Shown: positions 53,817 to 63,690 of the stretch, piece by piece
Numbering within the stretch: position 1 is the stretch's first letter
Layout: each line of letters begins with the position of its first letter
Source: Rahnella bonaserana
GTDB taxonomy: Bacteria > Pseudomonadota > Gammaproteobacteria > Enterobacterales > Enterobacteriaceae
DNA: 64,000 nucleotides
NCBI RefSeq assembly: GCF_019049675.1
Contig: NZ_JAFMOW010000067.1
Location: forward strand, 248,001-312,000
Direction of reading: 5' to 3'
Notes under the pieces: model-generated
Databases searched by the model: none
What the model was told of the DNA's origin: nothing
Seen by the model: only the letters and a program-made list of their open reading frames with translations
Position numbers and translations under genes: made by a program

Positions 53817-54869
53817 TTAGAAAGTGATGCCGAGTTTGATGCTCTGATCAGGATGTTGATCGACGTATTTCATGTAGCTTTCTGCGCTGTTGCTGAACAT
53901 GACCACCGGATCGATCAGGTCTTCACAGTTCAGGTAGCCGTTCATCAGCAGTTCCCAGCAGGAGTTTTCGATGCGTTTACGGCTCCAGCGGGGATAATCG
54001 GGATTGGGTTCGCTGCATGCGCGGGAAAAGACGATTTTGGCGTTGTTGAAGTGGGCTTCCCGTCCGAGGTTAAAGCCTTCGGCAAAGGGTTTAGCAAAGG
54101 CGACATAAGAAATTGTGCCGCCGTAAGCGATACCCCGCAGCGCCGCCTGCAATGCCTGGGCGTTGCCGCTGGTTTCGATAATGACGTCTGCCCCTTGTTT
54201 GCCGGTGAGTTTTTTGATCTCCAGCCCGATGTCAGTACCGATCGGATCAAACACGGCATCTGCGCCGTTTTTCAGCGCAATCTCGCCGCGTTTTTGCAGC
54301 GGATCGACGCCAATCACGATGCTGGCGCCGGCCTTTTTCGCCAGTTGCACAGCGATCTGCCCGATCGCACCCAGACCGACAATCACCACGAAATCGCCAA
54401 CGCGGACATTGCCGTCACGCACGCCACTCATGGCAAACTGCGCCGGGTCATAACAGACGGCGTTTTTCCATGAGGAACCGGCGGGCATTTTGCGTAATTT
54501 GTAATTGTTCACCGCGTTGACGATCACCGTTTCGCTTAACGGCCCGTAGGTACAGACGTCATCGCCCAGCTCGTAATCCGTCACCTCGCCGCCTTTTTCG
54601 CAGACGGTGCCCACCACCATGTTGCCGAGCTGGAATTCGCCAAACACGATACCGCGCGGCGCATCCGCCGGACGGGGTACAAACATTCCCCATTCAGCTG
54701 AAAATTCTTCGTCAATAAACGGGCTGACGCCGCGGAAATCCACCACTTCGGTACCGTGTTTCGGTGCGCCAAATTTCACGCGAATTTTGACTTCATTTGC
54801 CGCGACCGGGCGGTCCTCATAATCCATCAGTTCAGCCACCCGTGGCTGGGTTGCGACCAGTTTTTTCAT
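53817..54869 (-). CDS. ycjQ: YcjQ, 3-keto-D-guloside dehydrogenase
   Basis: A 350-aa medium-chain (Zn-dependent type) dehydrogenase. In E. coli YcjQ oxidises C3 of D-gulosides, the first step toward glucosides. The start at 54869 (MKKLVATQPRVAELM) follows AAGGA and matches E. coli; an in-frame start 15 bases upstream lies over the ribosome site. FGAPKHGTEVVDFRG, the Rossmann motif VGLGAIGQIAVQLAKKAG and SRACSEPNPDYPRWSRKRI are conserved. Confidence 0.93.
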   Translation of the reverse strand: MKKLVATQPRVAELMDYEDRPVAANEVKIRVKFGAPKHGTEVVDFRGVSPFIDEEFSAEWGMFVPRPADAPRGIVFGEFQLGNMVVGTVCEKGGEVTDYELGDDVCTYGPLSETVIVNAVNNYKLRKMPAGSSWKNAVCYDPAQFAMSGVRDGNVRVGDFVVIVGLGAIGQIAVQLAKKAGASIVIGVDPLQKRGEIALKNGADAVFDPIGTDIGLEIKKLTGKQGADVIIETSGNAQALQAALRGIAYGGTISYVAFAKPFAEGFNLGREAHFNNAKIVFSRACSEPNPDYPRWSRKRIENSCWELLMNGYLNCEDLIDPVVMFSNSAESYMKYVDQHPDQSIKLGITF

Positions 54870-54913
54870 CGGATATTCCTTCATCTTTAATCAGTCAATG
54901 TGAGTTATTAACG

Positions 54914-55759
54914 TCAGCCTTTTACGCCGCCGTCGGTGAGATTGCCTTTGATAAACCGTTCCGAAAGCGCGTACATCAGGACGACCGGCAGCGCGGTCAC
55001 CAGCGAGGCGGCCATCATTCTTCCCCAGACATAATCCGGCGTGCTGAACAACGTGTTCAGGCCGACAGGCAGGGTGAAATTGGCGGAACTGGAGAGGAAA
55101 ATCGAGGCGAAGAGATAGTCGTTCCACGCCACCATAAAGCAGTACACAAATACCGAAATGATGCCGGAGATCGCCAGCGGCACGGTGATGTAGAAAATGA
55201 TTTGCAGCCGGTTGAGGCCGTCCATCATCGCCGCTTCCTCTATGTCGTGAGGAATGGTGTCGAAGTAACTTTTGAGCATGAACACCGCTGTCGGTAAGGT
55301 CTGGACCACCATGGTGATCACCAGCGCGGTAGTGGTGTCGTAGAGCCCCAGCGCCGAAATAATTTTAAACAGCGGCACCACCAGCAAAATGCCGGAAAAC
55401 ATATAGACGGTATAAAAGCTGGCGTTGATGGTGATACGCCCCTTAAACCGCAACCGCGACAACGCATAAGCGCCGAGGATGCCGAAAAATACGGCGATCA
55501 CGGAGGCCAGTACTGACACGGTCAGGCTGTTTTTGAAATAAGTGAGGAACGGGAAAATCTGCGGATTGAAAATATCCACGTAATGATGGAAATCCCACTG
55601 CTGCGGGAACAGCGTCGGATGGCGCGAAATTGCCTCTTCACTGCTTTTGAACGAAGTCATCAGCATGATAAAAAAGGGAAATAACATCGCACCGAGAAAA
55701 ATCAGCAGGCTGGCATAAAAGCCCGCTTTGCGCAGGATCTTGCGGTTAGTTGCTGCCAT
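54914..55759 (-). CDS. ycjP: YcjP, sugar ABC transporter permease
   Basis: A 281-aa MalG-type inner-membrane permease with six TM helices. The EAA loop (EEAAMMDGLNRLQIIFYITVP) contacts the YcjV ATPase. It ends GLNTLFSTPDYVWG...TDGGVKG. It overlaps ycjO by 14 bp, so the two permeases are coupled; together with YcjN and YcjV they form the glucoside importer. Confidence 0.94.
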   Translation of the reverse strand: MAATNRKILRKAGFYASLLIFLGAMLFPFFIMLMTSFKSSEEAISRHPTLFPQQWDFHHYVDIFNPQIFPFLTYFKNSLTVSVLASVIAVFFGILGAYALSRLRFKGRITINASFYTVYMFSGILLVVPLFKIISALGLYDTTTALVITMVVQTLPTAVFMLKSYFDTIPHDIEEAAMMDGLNRLQIIFYITVPLAISGIISVFVYCFMVAWNDYLFASIFLSSSANFTLPVGLNTLFSTPDYVWGRMMAASLVTALPVVLMYALSERFIKGNLTDGGVKG

Positions 55760-56633
55760 TGATATTCACCCGTTTTCTGGCAAGAAGGATAACGATAAAG
55801 ATCAAGGCAAACAGCACCATGGATATGGCGGCTGCTTTACCTAAATCGTTAAAGGCGAAGGCGGTTTTGTAGAGATACACACCCAGAATGTTGACCTTAT
55901 TAGTCAGCAGGTAGACGTCGGCAAACATGTAGAACATCCAGATGGCGCGCAGAGTCACCACCGTAGCCAGCACCGGCATAATGGCGGGCAGCGTGACGAT
56001 GCGAAATTTCTGCCAGGCATTGGCACCGTCCATGCCTGCGGCTTCGTACAGCGATTTGTCTACGGTCTGCAAAATCGCCAGAAACGAAATAAAGGCGTAG
56101 GGGAAGTAGCGCCAGATAGCGAACAGCACCACCAGAATGAAGCTGCTGACAGGATTGTCGAACCACAGCGGGGCATCGTCGAACAGGTGCAGCATGTCAG
56201 CACCGATCACATTCACAATGCCGTAGCCGTTGTTAAACATGTATTTCCAGGCGAATACCAGCGAAATGGAAGGCGTGACGTAGGATAAAATCACCAGCGA
56301 ACGCGCCGTTTTGCGAAAGCGGAACTCACGGTTAAAAAACAGCGCGACACCCAATCCCAGCCCGGTACTGCCCGCGACGACCAGTGCGGTGTACCAGAAC
56401 GTCACCCACAGCGATTGATAAAAGCCGGGATCCGTGAGAATGCTGATGTAGTTATCCAGCCCGACGAACCGGTTATCGAGACGAGGATTCAGCGGGATTT
56501 GCAAAAAGCTGATCTGGATATTCGACAGCATCGGATACGCCACCAGCAACCCCAGCAAAAAGATGCTGGGGGCGAGCAGTAGCAGCGCAAAACGGCCATC
56601 AGAATGGTTAAATTTACGTGGTTTCATGATCAT
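55746..56633 (-). CDS. ycjO: YcjO, sugar ABC transporter permease
   Basis: A 295-aa MalF/UgpA-type permease with six predicted TM helices. The EAA loop is YEAAGMDGANAWQKFRIVTLP. It begins with a basic stretch (MKPRKFNHSDGRFA) followed by a long TM helix. An alternative start two codons later is possible. It pairs with YcjP. Confidence 0.94.
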   Translation of the reverse strand: MIMKPRKFNHSDGRFALLLLAPSIFLLGLLVAYPMLSNIQISFLQIPLNPRLDNRFVGLDNYISILTDPGFYQSLWVTFWYTALVVAGSTGLGLGVALFFNREFRFRKTARSLVILSYVTPSISLVFAWKYMFNNGYGIVNVIGADMLHLFDDAPLWFDNPVSSFILVVLFAIWRYFPYAFISFLAILQTVDKSLYEAAGMDGANAWQKFRIVTLPAIMPVLATVVTLRAIWMFYMFADVYLLTNKVNILGVYLYKTAFAFNDLGKAAAISMVLFALIFIVILLARKRVNINGSN

Positions 56634-56657
56634 CCCTGAGAATTCAGGCTCCTGCGT

Positions 56658-57962
56658 TTAGCGTTTTTGCATCAGTGTTTCGATACGCTTTTGCCCTTCC
56701 GCCAGCGACTGCTGCGGATCCTTTTTCCCGACGGTCACGCCATTGAGCATTTCGCTGAGCACTGCGGAGCCTGTGATATCGCCCATTGCTGCGAAGTTTT
56801 TCTCCCCGACGGAGCCGAACACCTGAACGTTGGCAAACTCGTTAACCAGCATTTGCGGCAATGTGCCAAACGCTTTGATCACCGGATTGTTCTGCCAGGT
56901 AGCATTGCCGGTCACGCCTTTGGTCACCGGCAACGCGGCACCCGGCGACATCAGCACCCATGCTGTCGCGTTATCGGGTTTTTCGAGGAAGCTCACCCAA
57001 CGTTCGGCAGCCTCACGTTCAGGTGTATCCAGTCCGTTGGAAATGGTCAGGGAGGTAATGGTGCCGTAGACGGCTTTGGATTTTTCGGTCGGTACGGCAA
57101 ACCCGAGACTGGCCGCTTTGCCTTCGCTGTACACCGCAGGAAGGATGTAAGTGGAGTAAATCGCCATTGGCACGGTGCCGTTCATAAAGGCGTCTTTGAT
57201 TTCCATGACGTCATTGGAACCGGGCATCGAGAAAGTGGCGAGCTGACGGTAATAATCCAGTGCCTGCTGCATGGCAGGCGTATCGACAGTAATTTTCCCC
57301 TGCGCATCAAAAACATTGGCATCGTTGGAAAGCGCAAACTGCGAGAACGCCTGTTCAGTCAGAACACTTTCGGCAGTCGGTAACGCGATCCCATATTTTT
57401 TCTGCGCGGGCTGATTAAATGCCGCAGCAATGCGGGTGACATCCTGCCAGTTTTGTGGCGCAGAGAATCCGGCGTCGGCCAGTTGTGACTTGTTGTACCA
57501 AATCCCCTGGATCCAGCCGTGGATAGGCACGCCGGTATAATGCTGGCCTTCTTCCGTGCGCACGATGCGCAATACGCCGGGATAGAACTGATCAGCGCCA
57601 ATGCCGTCGATCACCTGCCTGATAGCATCGCGGTCAATCAGCTGTTCCTGATCCATCACTTTGGCGTAATCGTGACTGACTTCGATAACGGCTGGCAGTG
57701 CGCCGGTACGGGCCAGCGTAATCACTTTGGTGTTATAGGCATCTTCTTCCACCGGCACCGGCTTGATGGTGATCTGCGGATTTTCCTGTTCAAATTTCGT
57801 GATGAGCTGATTAATCACCACCTGGCGTTCCTGTTCCACCGAAGAATGCATAAACTCAATGGTGACCTGTTTCTCTTTGGCATCCTCACAGGCTGATAAA
57901 CATAATGTGGATAATAATAACGGGGTTATAAGGATATATTTTCTTTTCATTTTTATATTCAT
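56658..57962 (-). CDS. ycjN: YcjN, sugar-binding lipoprotein
   Basis: Extracytoplasmic sugar-binding protein of about 434 aa. The ATG at 57962 follows AAAGGAG by 6 nt. A basic N-terminus and hydrophobic stretch lead to a lipobox LSAC with Cys25, so it is probably membrane-anchored. IEFMHSSVEQERQVVINQL, VPVEEDAYNTKVITLARTG and the tail match E. coli YcjN. It delivers substrate to YcjO/YcjP. Earlier in-frame starts would put residues ahead of the ribosome site and are unlikely. Confidence 0.93.
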   Translation of the reverse strand: MNIKMKRKYILITPLLLSTLCLSACEDAKEKQVTIEFMHSSVEQERQVVINQLITKFEQENPQITIKPVPVEEDAYNTKVITLARTGALPAVIEVSHDYAKVMDQEQLIDRDAIRQVIDGIGADQFYPGVLRIVRTEEGQHYTGVPIHGWIQGIWYNKSQLADAGFSAPQNWQDVTRIAAAFNQPAQKKYGIALPTAESVLTEQAFSQFALSNDANVFDAQGKITVDTPAMQQALDYYRQLATFSMPGSNDVMEIKDAFMNGTVPMAIYSTYILPAVYSEGKAASLGFAVPTEKSKAVYGTITSLTISNGLDTPEREAAERWVSFLEKPDNATAWVLMSPGAALPVTKGVTGNATWQNNPVIKAFGTLPQMLVNEFANVQVFGSVGEKNFAAMGDITGSAVLSEMLNGVTVGKKDPQQSLAEGQKRIETLMQKR

Positions 57963-58056
57963 GGACATCTCCTTTGCTAATTTATAGCCAGCCGGAATCG
58001 CTGGCCTGTGAAATATCACACCCTTTTAAATACCAAGCATTAGAATGATGACTAAC

Positions 58057-59736
58057 TCAATGACGTAACCAGATATATTGATAAGGCTTTAATGTTATTC
58101 CCCCGTCACACTTCAGTGAATGATCACAAGATAAGACCTGATAATCCCCCGAAGGAAGAGTGGCCTGGATATGTTTAGCGGAAAGGTTAAACAGGCATAT
58201 TACTTCTTCATTTTCCTGCCCGCGGATAAAGGCAAACACGCTTTCATGCGACGCGATGACCTGCATCGGGGCGGAAGGATGAAATGCCGCCTGTTCAGTC
58301 CGGCAGGCAATTAATTTTTTCAGTTCACTAAATACCCGCGCGCGTAATGAGTCAGGTTCAGACAATATCTGTTCAATTTTCGTGACATCATATTTCTGCC
58401 GGTTAATTGCCCGGTTATGACCAGCACTTTTGACCCCCTGAATATCGTTACGTGAACCGAGAATACTTTGAATATACACCGCAGGAACACCAGGGAATGC
58501 CAGCAAAATGGCGTGTGCCAGCATGAAGCGTTGCAGACGGATATCATCGTCGTCCGTCTGCCGGTTCAGCGCATCCATATAGGTGACGTTGACTTCATAC
58601 GGGCTGGTGCTGCCATCCGGATTATTTTTATAGGAGACGAGCGCACCTTCCTGTTGCAACGCATCCACCAGTTGCAGGATCTCTGATTCCGGCAATAATC
58701 CGCGTAACGGATTCAGGCCAATACCGTCATGGGAGGCAAGAAAATTAAAGAAGGTGGTCGCGGGTGTGCAGGCCTCCAGGCCGGCAGCCCAGCGTTTCAG
58801 CGTTTCAGCGTTTTCACTGTGAATGGCATGCAGGACCAGCGGAGGCAGCGGGAACTGATAGACCATCTGCGCCTCATCAAACCCGTTACCAAAGTAATTG
58901 ATGTTGTCCTGATGCGGTACGTTGGTCTCGGTAATAATCACGGTGCCGGGTGAAACATAATCCACCACGGCGCGGAATAACTTCACCAGCAGATGTGTTT
59001 TTGACAGGTGAATACAGGAGGTGCCGGGTTCCTTCCACATGTAGCCAACCGCATCGAGACGCACATATTCAGCGCCTTCCGACAGGTATTTCAGCAACAC
59101 GTCCAGCATGTCGCGCAGTACGTCAGGATGCGCAAAATTCAGGTCGATCTGATCCGCGCTGAAGGTGGTCCAGACATGACGGGTTTCGCCATTCTCACAA
59201 CGGAAAGGCGTTAACAACGGCGATCTGCGGGGACGGGTCACGGCAGATAAATCACTATTTTCGTTCAGGCTAATAAAATAGTTTTCATATTTCGGATTGC
59301 CCGCCAGATATTGTAAAAACCATTCACTGCTCGCGGAAATATGATTGCAGACATAATCAAACATCAGCCGTGCAGACAGGCCGAGCTTACGGATATCTTT
59401 CCAGTCCCCCGCCACCGGATTGACCTGCTGATAATCAATAACCGAGAAACCGTCATCAGATGAATAAGGATAGAATGGCAAAAAATGCACAATATTAAAA
59501 ATATCCGCCAGATGCTGCTGATAAAAACCGTCGAATACTGAAAGTGTTTTTTCTTCTTTATTCGTGAACTGATCAGCATAGGTAATCAATACCACATCTT
59601 TTTCATCCCATCCCTGTTTGGCAGTATAGGAAATCTGATTTCTGGCAACTTCAATACGTGTAATCAGATCATCTAATAATACCGGTGTCAGTTTCCCGTC
59701 GTATATCTCTTTCAGTAATCCCTGAATAACGTCCAT
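58057..59736 (-). CDS. ycjM: YcjM, glucosylglycerate phosphorylase (GH13_18)
   Basis: A 559-aa GH13_18 phosphorylase, the same length as E. coli YcjM, which was characterised as glucosylglycerate phosphorylase (glucosylglycerate plus phosphate to glucose-1-phosphate and glycerate). The start at 59736 follows AAGGGA. The nucleophile Asp lies in YVRLDAVGYMW, the acid/base Glu in VIITETNVPHQDN, and the transition-state Asp in LASHDGIGLNP. It is the first gene of the ycjM-N-O-P-Q-R-S-T-U-V-ompG operon. Confidence 0.94.
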   Translation of the reverse strand: MDVIQGLLKEIYDGKLTPVLLDDLITRIEVARNQISYTAKQGWDEKDVVLITYADQFTNKEEKTLSVFDGFYQQHLADIFNIVHFLPFYPYSSDDGFSVIDYQQVNPVAGDWKDIRKLGLSARLMFDYVCNHISASSEWFLQYLAGNPKYENYFISLNENSDLSAVTRPRRSPLLTPFRCENGETRHVWTTFSADQIDLNFAHPDVLRDMLDVLLKYLSEGAEYVRLDAVGYMWKEPGTSCIHLSKTHLLVKLFRAVVDYVSPGTVIITETNVPHQDNINYFGNGFDEAQMVYQFPLPPLVLHAIHSENAETLKRWAAGLEACTPATTFFNFLASHDGIGLNPLRGLLPESEILQLVDALQQEGALVSYKNNPDGSTSPYEVNVTYMDALNRQTDDDDIRLQRFMLAHAILLAFPGVPAVYIQSILGSRNDIQGVKSAGHNRAINRQKYDVTKIEQILSEPDSLRARVFSELKKLIACRTEQAAFHPSAPMQVIASHESVFAFIRGQENEEVICLFNLSAKHIQATLPSGDYQVLSCDHSLKCDGGITLKPYQYIWLRH

Positions 59737-59750
59737 GATTTTTCCCTTTT

Positions 59751-59770
59751 CCGTGGGACCGCTCCCACGG
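59751..59770. promoter_or_regulatory. Palindromic operator at the ycjM start, probable YcjW site
   Basis: CCGTGGGACCGCTCCCACGG has perfect 8-bp arms around CCGC. It begins 7 bp past the -10 element and spans roughly +1 to +20 of the predicted ycjM transcript. GC-centred palindromes of this kind are typical LacI-family operators, and the local LacI protein is YcjW. Confidence 0.75.
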
Positions 59771-59776
59771 AATCGA

Positions 59777-59805
59777 AAACTACTCCTGAGACCTGAAGTT
59801 GTCAA
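59777..59805 (-). promoter_or_regulatory. ycjM operon promoter
   Basis: On the minus strand: -35 TTGACA (59805-59800), a 17-bp spacer, -10 TAGTTT (59782-59777). The -35 is perfect. The predicted start near 59770 falls at the edge of the palindromic operator. Confidence 0.75.
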
Positions 59806-59919
59806 CGAGGCAAACCGGAGGAAGTAATCAATGCAGGAAGAAACGCAGAATTATTATTGCGATTTGTGAGCAGATTCAAAATAAGAAGGAATACGAAAAG
59901 AGAACTAAAAAAGCAGGGA

Positions 59920-60474
59920 TTACCCCTGCTCATCCATCTTCTGGACTATCTTCTTCTCGACCTCGAACGGGTCGATACCGCGCAGTTGCAGGCGGCGGAA
60001 GCGGATGATGTTAAAGCCGTTCATCACCAGAAAACTGCCTTCGATAAGCGATCCGCCAATCGAGCCGAGCCAGATATTGTGCGCCACCCAGCAGCAGGTT
60101 GAGCACCACATAATGCAGCGCGTGGTCAGCCCGCTGGTGCGAAACAGCGCCCAGGTACTCACCACCGTCGCACCGACTGGCAATAATTCTACCCAGTGAT
60201 GGGCACGGCTAAGCCCTAACACCAGCGTCAGCACGATAAAAACAACCATGATCCACTGATTACGGGTGCGCAGTGAAATCAGCGTGCGCAGTGAGTTCAG
60301 TAAGGCGCTCATGCCCGCGGGGGCTGCGCCCATCATCAGGAAATGCACGCCGATAATGGCGCTGTAGGCAGAAAGCTGTTGTTTGAAGCGGCGGTCGCTG
60401 CGGTTGAAAAACATCGTGATGCCGACCACGAAGGCCACAACACCAACTGACTGGGCAAACCAGTAATACGTCAT
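59920..60474 (-). CDS. ygjV: YgjV, inner-membrane protein
   Basis: A 184-aa polytopic protein of the YgjV (Imp-YgjV) family with five or six hydrophobic helices. It begins MTYYWFAQSVGVVAFVVG and contains WCSTCCWVAHNIWLGSIGGS and EGSFLVMNGFNIIRF. Function unknown. It lies directly after uxaA, as in E. coli, which suggests a link to hexuronate metabolism but does not show it. Confidence 0.9.
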   Translation of the reverse strand: MTYYWFAQSVGVVAFVVGITMFFNRSDRRFKQQLSAYSAIIGVHFLMMGAAPAGMSALLNSLRTLISLRTRNQWIMVVFIVLTLVLGLSRAHHWVELLPVGATVVSTWALFRTSGLTTRCIMWCSTCCWVAHNIWLGSIGGSLIEGSFLVMNGFNIIRFRRLQLRGIDPFEVEKKIVQKMDEQG

Positions 60475-60516
60475 TTGTCAGGAGTCTCATACGTGGAGGT
60501 CTTGCGCTGCAAAAGC

Positions 60517-60549
60517 AAACGGCGCTTCATAACTGAAACGCCGTTTCAT
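60517..60549 (-). terminator. Hairpin after uxaA, possible terminator
   Basis: AAACGGCG and CGCCGTTT form an 8-bp stem around a 17-nt spacer. On the minus strand it is followed by GCTTTTGC. A weak T-tract means partial read-through into ygjV is possible. Confidence 0.5.
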
Positions 60550-60570
60550 CCTAACGATAAACCTGAGTGG

Positions 60571-62061
60571 TTACAATGTGACACCGCTTTTAAAGATGGC
60601 TAATTCACGGAAATCATTGAGTTCGTTTTTGGCTTTGCGGCCATCGGCGATCGCCACGATCAGATCCACAAATTCACCCAGCAGCTGATCCATGCTGACA
60701 TCGTGGATCAGTTGTCCGGCATCGAAATCGATCCAGTGCGGTTTTTTCGCCGCCAGTTCACTGTTGGTTGCCAGTTTCACCGTCGGAACAAATCCACCGT
60801 AAGGCGTGCCGCGTCCGGTACTGAACAGCACCATATGGCAACCGGCTCCCGCCAGCGCACTGGTGGCGACGGCGTCGTTACCCGGCGCACTCAGCAGGTT
60901 CAGACCCGGTGTAGTGAGACGTTCGCCGTATTTCAGCACGTCCATCACCGGGCTTTGACCGGCTTTCTGCGTACAGCCCAGCGATTTTTCTTCCAGCGTG
61001 GTGATACCACCGGCTTTGTTACCCGGAGACGGATTCTCGTAAATTGGCTGATTGTGTTCGATAAAGTACTGTTTGAAATCATTCACCATGTGAACGGTTT
61101 TCTCAAACGTACCTTCATCGCGGCAACGGCTCATCAGAATGCGTTCCGCACCAAACATTTCAGGCACTTCTGTCAGCACGGAAGTCCCGCCGTTGGCGAT
61201 CACATAATCAGAGAAACGTCCCAGCAGCGGGTTCGCGGTGATACCGGACAAGCCGTCTGAACCGCCGCATTCCAGGCCGAATTTCAGTTCGCTGAGTTTG
61301 CCGGGAACGCGTTTATCGTCACGCATTACGGCATACAGTTCGCGCAGACGTTCCAGACCGGCTTCCACTTCGTCGTCGAATTTTTGCAGCGTCATGAAAC
61401 GCACGCGTTCTTCGTCAACGTCGCCCAGCGTTTCACGGAATACATCCACCTGATTGTTTTCACAACCGAGGCCGATCACCAGCACCGCACCCGCATTCGG
61501 ATGGCGCACCATGTTTTGCAGCATGGTACGGGTATTCACGTGATCGTCGCCCAGCTGTGAACAACCGAACGGATGCGTGAACAGGTAAACGCCGTCGGTA
61601 CCTTCCGCGTCGTTGGTTTCTTTCAGGAAACGAGTCTGGATCTGACGGGCAATCCCGTTGACGCAACCCACGGTCGGGATCAGCCACAGCTCATTACGGA
61701 TCCCGACCTGACCATTTTTACGGCGGAAGATCTGCACATCACGATCCGCCATCTGTTCAGGCAAAGTGGCGAAATCAGGCTGATACTGATATTCGTCCAG
61801 ATCGCTGAGATTGGTTTTGCCATTTTGCGAGTGAATATGCACACCCGGCGCGATGTCAGCCAGCGCATGCCCGATCGGCAAACCATATTTAACAATGTTT
61901 TCCCCGGCCGCAATCGGGCGCAGGGCAAACTTGTGACCACGGGCCACAGGCTGAGCCAGAACAGCGGAATATCCGCCCGCTTCGACCTGCTCGCCCGCCT
62001 CGATATCGCGCAAAGCCACAGCGACGTTATCAGCGGTATGAATTTGAATGATACTTTGCAT
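60571..62061 (-). CDS. uxaA: Altronate dehydratase
   Basis: Converts D-altronate to 2-keto-3-deoxygluconate in galacturonate catabolism; 496 aa. The start at 62061 gives MQSIIQIHTADNVAVAL, as in E. coli; longer in-frame forms run toward uxaB. An N-terminal SAF-like domain (ARGHKFALRPIAAGENIVKY in part) precedes the large UxaA catalytic domain with LGCENNQ, FGLECGGSDGLSG and CTQKAG, whose cysteines and histidines bind iron. It lies 10 bp after uxaB in the same operon. Confidence 0.97.
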   Translation of the reverse strand: MQSIIQIHTADNVAVALRDIEAGEQVEAGGYSAVLAQPVARGHKFALRPIAAGENIVKYGLPIGHALADIAPGVHIHSQNGKTNLSDLDEYQYQPDFATLPEQMADRDVQIFRRKNGQVGIRNELWLIPTVGCVNGIARQIQTRFLKETNDAEGTDGVYLFTHPFGCSQLGDDHVNTRTMLQNMVRHPNAGAVLVIGLGCENNQVDVFRETLGDVDEERVRFMTLQKFDDEVEAGLERLRELYAVMRDDKRVPGKLSELKFGLECGGSDGLSGITANPLLGRFSDYVIANGGTSVLTEVPEMFGAERILMSRCRDEGTFEKTVHMVNDFKQYFIEHNQPIYENPSPGNKAGGITTLEEKSLGCTQKAGQSPVMDVLKYGERLTTPGLNLLSAPGNDAVATSALAGAGCHMVLFSTGRGTPYGGFVPTVKLATNSELAAKKPHWIDFDAGQLIHDVSMDQLLGEFVDLIVAIADGRKAKNELNDFRELAIFKSGVTL

Positions 62062-62071
62062 AGTTGCTCTC

Positions 62072-63523
62072 TTAGCTGTAAGCCGCCAACGCATCACGCA
62101 TGCCGCGATCTTCAATCGCCTGCAATTGCCCGGTCACTTTCGCCGTCAGACCCGGCACGGTATTCAGGTCACGTCCCCAGTGTTCTTCATCCGCCAGCAC
62201 CGTTTCGACCAGCCCGATTAACGGCAGGCTGCCGTTACGCACATCGCTCCACAGGCCGGAGAAACGGCTCAGCCAGTGTGCATCGTCCTGCAGCGGATAA
62301 ACTTCACCGTTACGCTCACCCCGGTAAAACGCCAGTAACGCCGCCAGTGCAAAGGTCAGGCGCGGAGGCAGAAGCTGATTCTTTTCCTGACTCGCCAGCA
62401 GTTGCGGCAAAATACGGGTGCGGTATTTGGTCATGCCGTTCAGGGCAATCGACAGCAACTGATGCTGAATGAACGGGTTGCGGAAACGACTGAGCACCGC
62501 CTGTGCAAACGACGTCAGCTCATCCTGCGGCAGATCCAGCACCGGCGAGATTTCCTCGGCGATCGCCAGTTCGACGAAGCGGCTGATTTGCGCGTCATTC
62601 ATCGACTCGCCCACAGTATTCAGTCCTGCCAGGAAGGCCACCGGCACCAGTGCGGTGTGCGCGCCGTTGAGGATCGCCACTTTGCGTTCTTTATAAGGTT
62701 TGATGTCGTCAACCAGACGGATATTCAGCGGCAGTTTGTCCAGACGCAGTTCCTGCGCCAGACTTTTCGGCCCCTGGATCACGAACAGATAGAAGTGTTC
62801 AGCGCTGTCGAAGAAGCTGTCCTGATACCCCAGTTCCTGCTGCAGGCTGTCGACTTCACTGCGCGGATAACCGGTGACGATGCGGTCAACCAGCGTTGAG
62901 CAGAATGTATTGCTGTTTTCCAGCCACTGAGTAAATGCCGCCGGAAGCGCCCATTGTTGCGCATAACGTAATACCAGTTCCTGCAACGCTTCCCCGTTAT
63001 AGTCGATCAGTTCGCAGGGCAGCAGAACCCAGCCCTTATCAGCCGCACCGGAGAAATGTGTGAAACGCTCGAACAGCAAACGGGTCAGCTTGGCCGGGAA
63101 ACTGGCCGGAGGCGCATCTTCCAGACGATCGCTCTCGACATAGCTGATACCGGCTTCCGTGGTGTTGGAGAACACGAAGCGAATATTCGGGTCACGGGCC
63201 AGCGCCAGATATTCATCAAACTGATGGTAGATATTAATTTCGCGGTTTACGGAACGGATGATGCGGGTATCACGCACCGTTTCACCCTGTTCGTTCAGAC
63301 CGCTGATGATGGTGGTATACAGACCATCCTGAGTGCTCAGTGAAGGTGGAAAATCAGTATCGATCGGGCGAACCACGACAATACCGGCATCAAGATCAGT
63401 GTGTTCATTCAGCAGGTCGATTTGCCAGTCAACAAACGCACGTAAGAAGTTACCTTCACCAAATTGAATAATTTTGTCCGGGTGCTGACGGCCAGGGAAG
63501 TCACGGCGATTTAACCTTTGCAT
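62072..63523 (-). CDS. uxaB: Tagaturonate reductase (altronate oxidoreductase)
   Basis: Reduces D-tagaturonate to D-altronate with NADH; 483 aa, normal length. Mannitol-dehydrogenase superfamily: an N-terminal Rossmann region ([30 protein letters not shown]) and a C-terminal helical domain with the catalytic Lys in [20 protein letters not shown]. It lies between uxaC and uxaA. Confidence 0.97.
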   Translation of the reverse strand: MQRLNRRDFPGRQHPDKIIQFGEGNFLRAFVDWQIDLLNEHTDLDAGIVVVRPIDTDFPPSLSTQDGLYTTIISGLNEQGETVRDTRIIRSVNREINIYHQFDEYLALARDPNIRFVFSNTTEAGISYVESDRLEDAPPASFPAKLTRLLFERFTHFSGAADKGWVLLPCELIDYNGEALQELVLRYAQQWALPAAFTQWLENSNTFCSTLVDRIVTGYPRSEVDSLQQELGYQDSFFDSAEHFYLFVIQGPKSLAQELRLDKLPLNIRLVDDIKPYKERKVAILNGAHTALVPVAFLAGLNTVGESMNDAQISRFVELAIAEEISPVLDLPQDELTSFAQAVLSRFRNPFIQHQLLSIALNGMTKYRTRILPQLLASQEKNQLLPPRLTFALAALLAFYRGERNGEVYPLQDDAHWLSRFSGLWSDVRNGSLPLIGLVETVLADEEHWGRDLNTVPGLTAKVTGQLQAIEDRGMRDALAAYS

Positions 63524-63630
63524 CTCACATTCACCTTAATTTGCTCAGACTCCGGTCTTTGAGGGCGGGATAAATGCCCCGTGGCCGTCGTTCTCTGTTG
63601 GGATAATTATTGATTAAATATGTTTTTTCA

Positions 63631-63652
63631 GGAGCGCAGGAACCTGCGCTCC
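63631..63652. repeat. Hairpin between uxaC and uxaB
   Basis: GGAGCGCAGG-AA-CCTGCGCTCC, a 10-bp perfect stem in the 167-bp gap. No T-tract on the transcribed strand, so it is more likely an mRNA-processing or stability element than a terminator. Confidence 0.6.
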
Positions 63653-63690
63653 GTTGTACTGTTTAGTGATTACTGTTTAGTTCATGCCGA

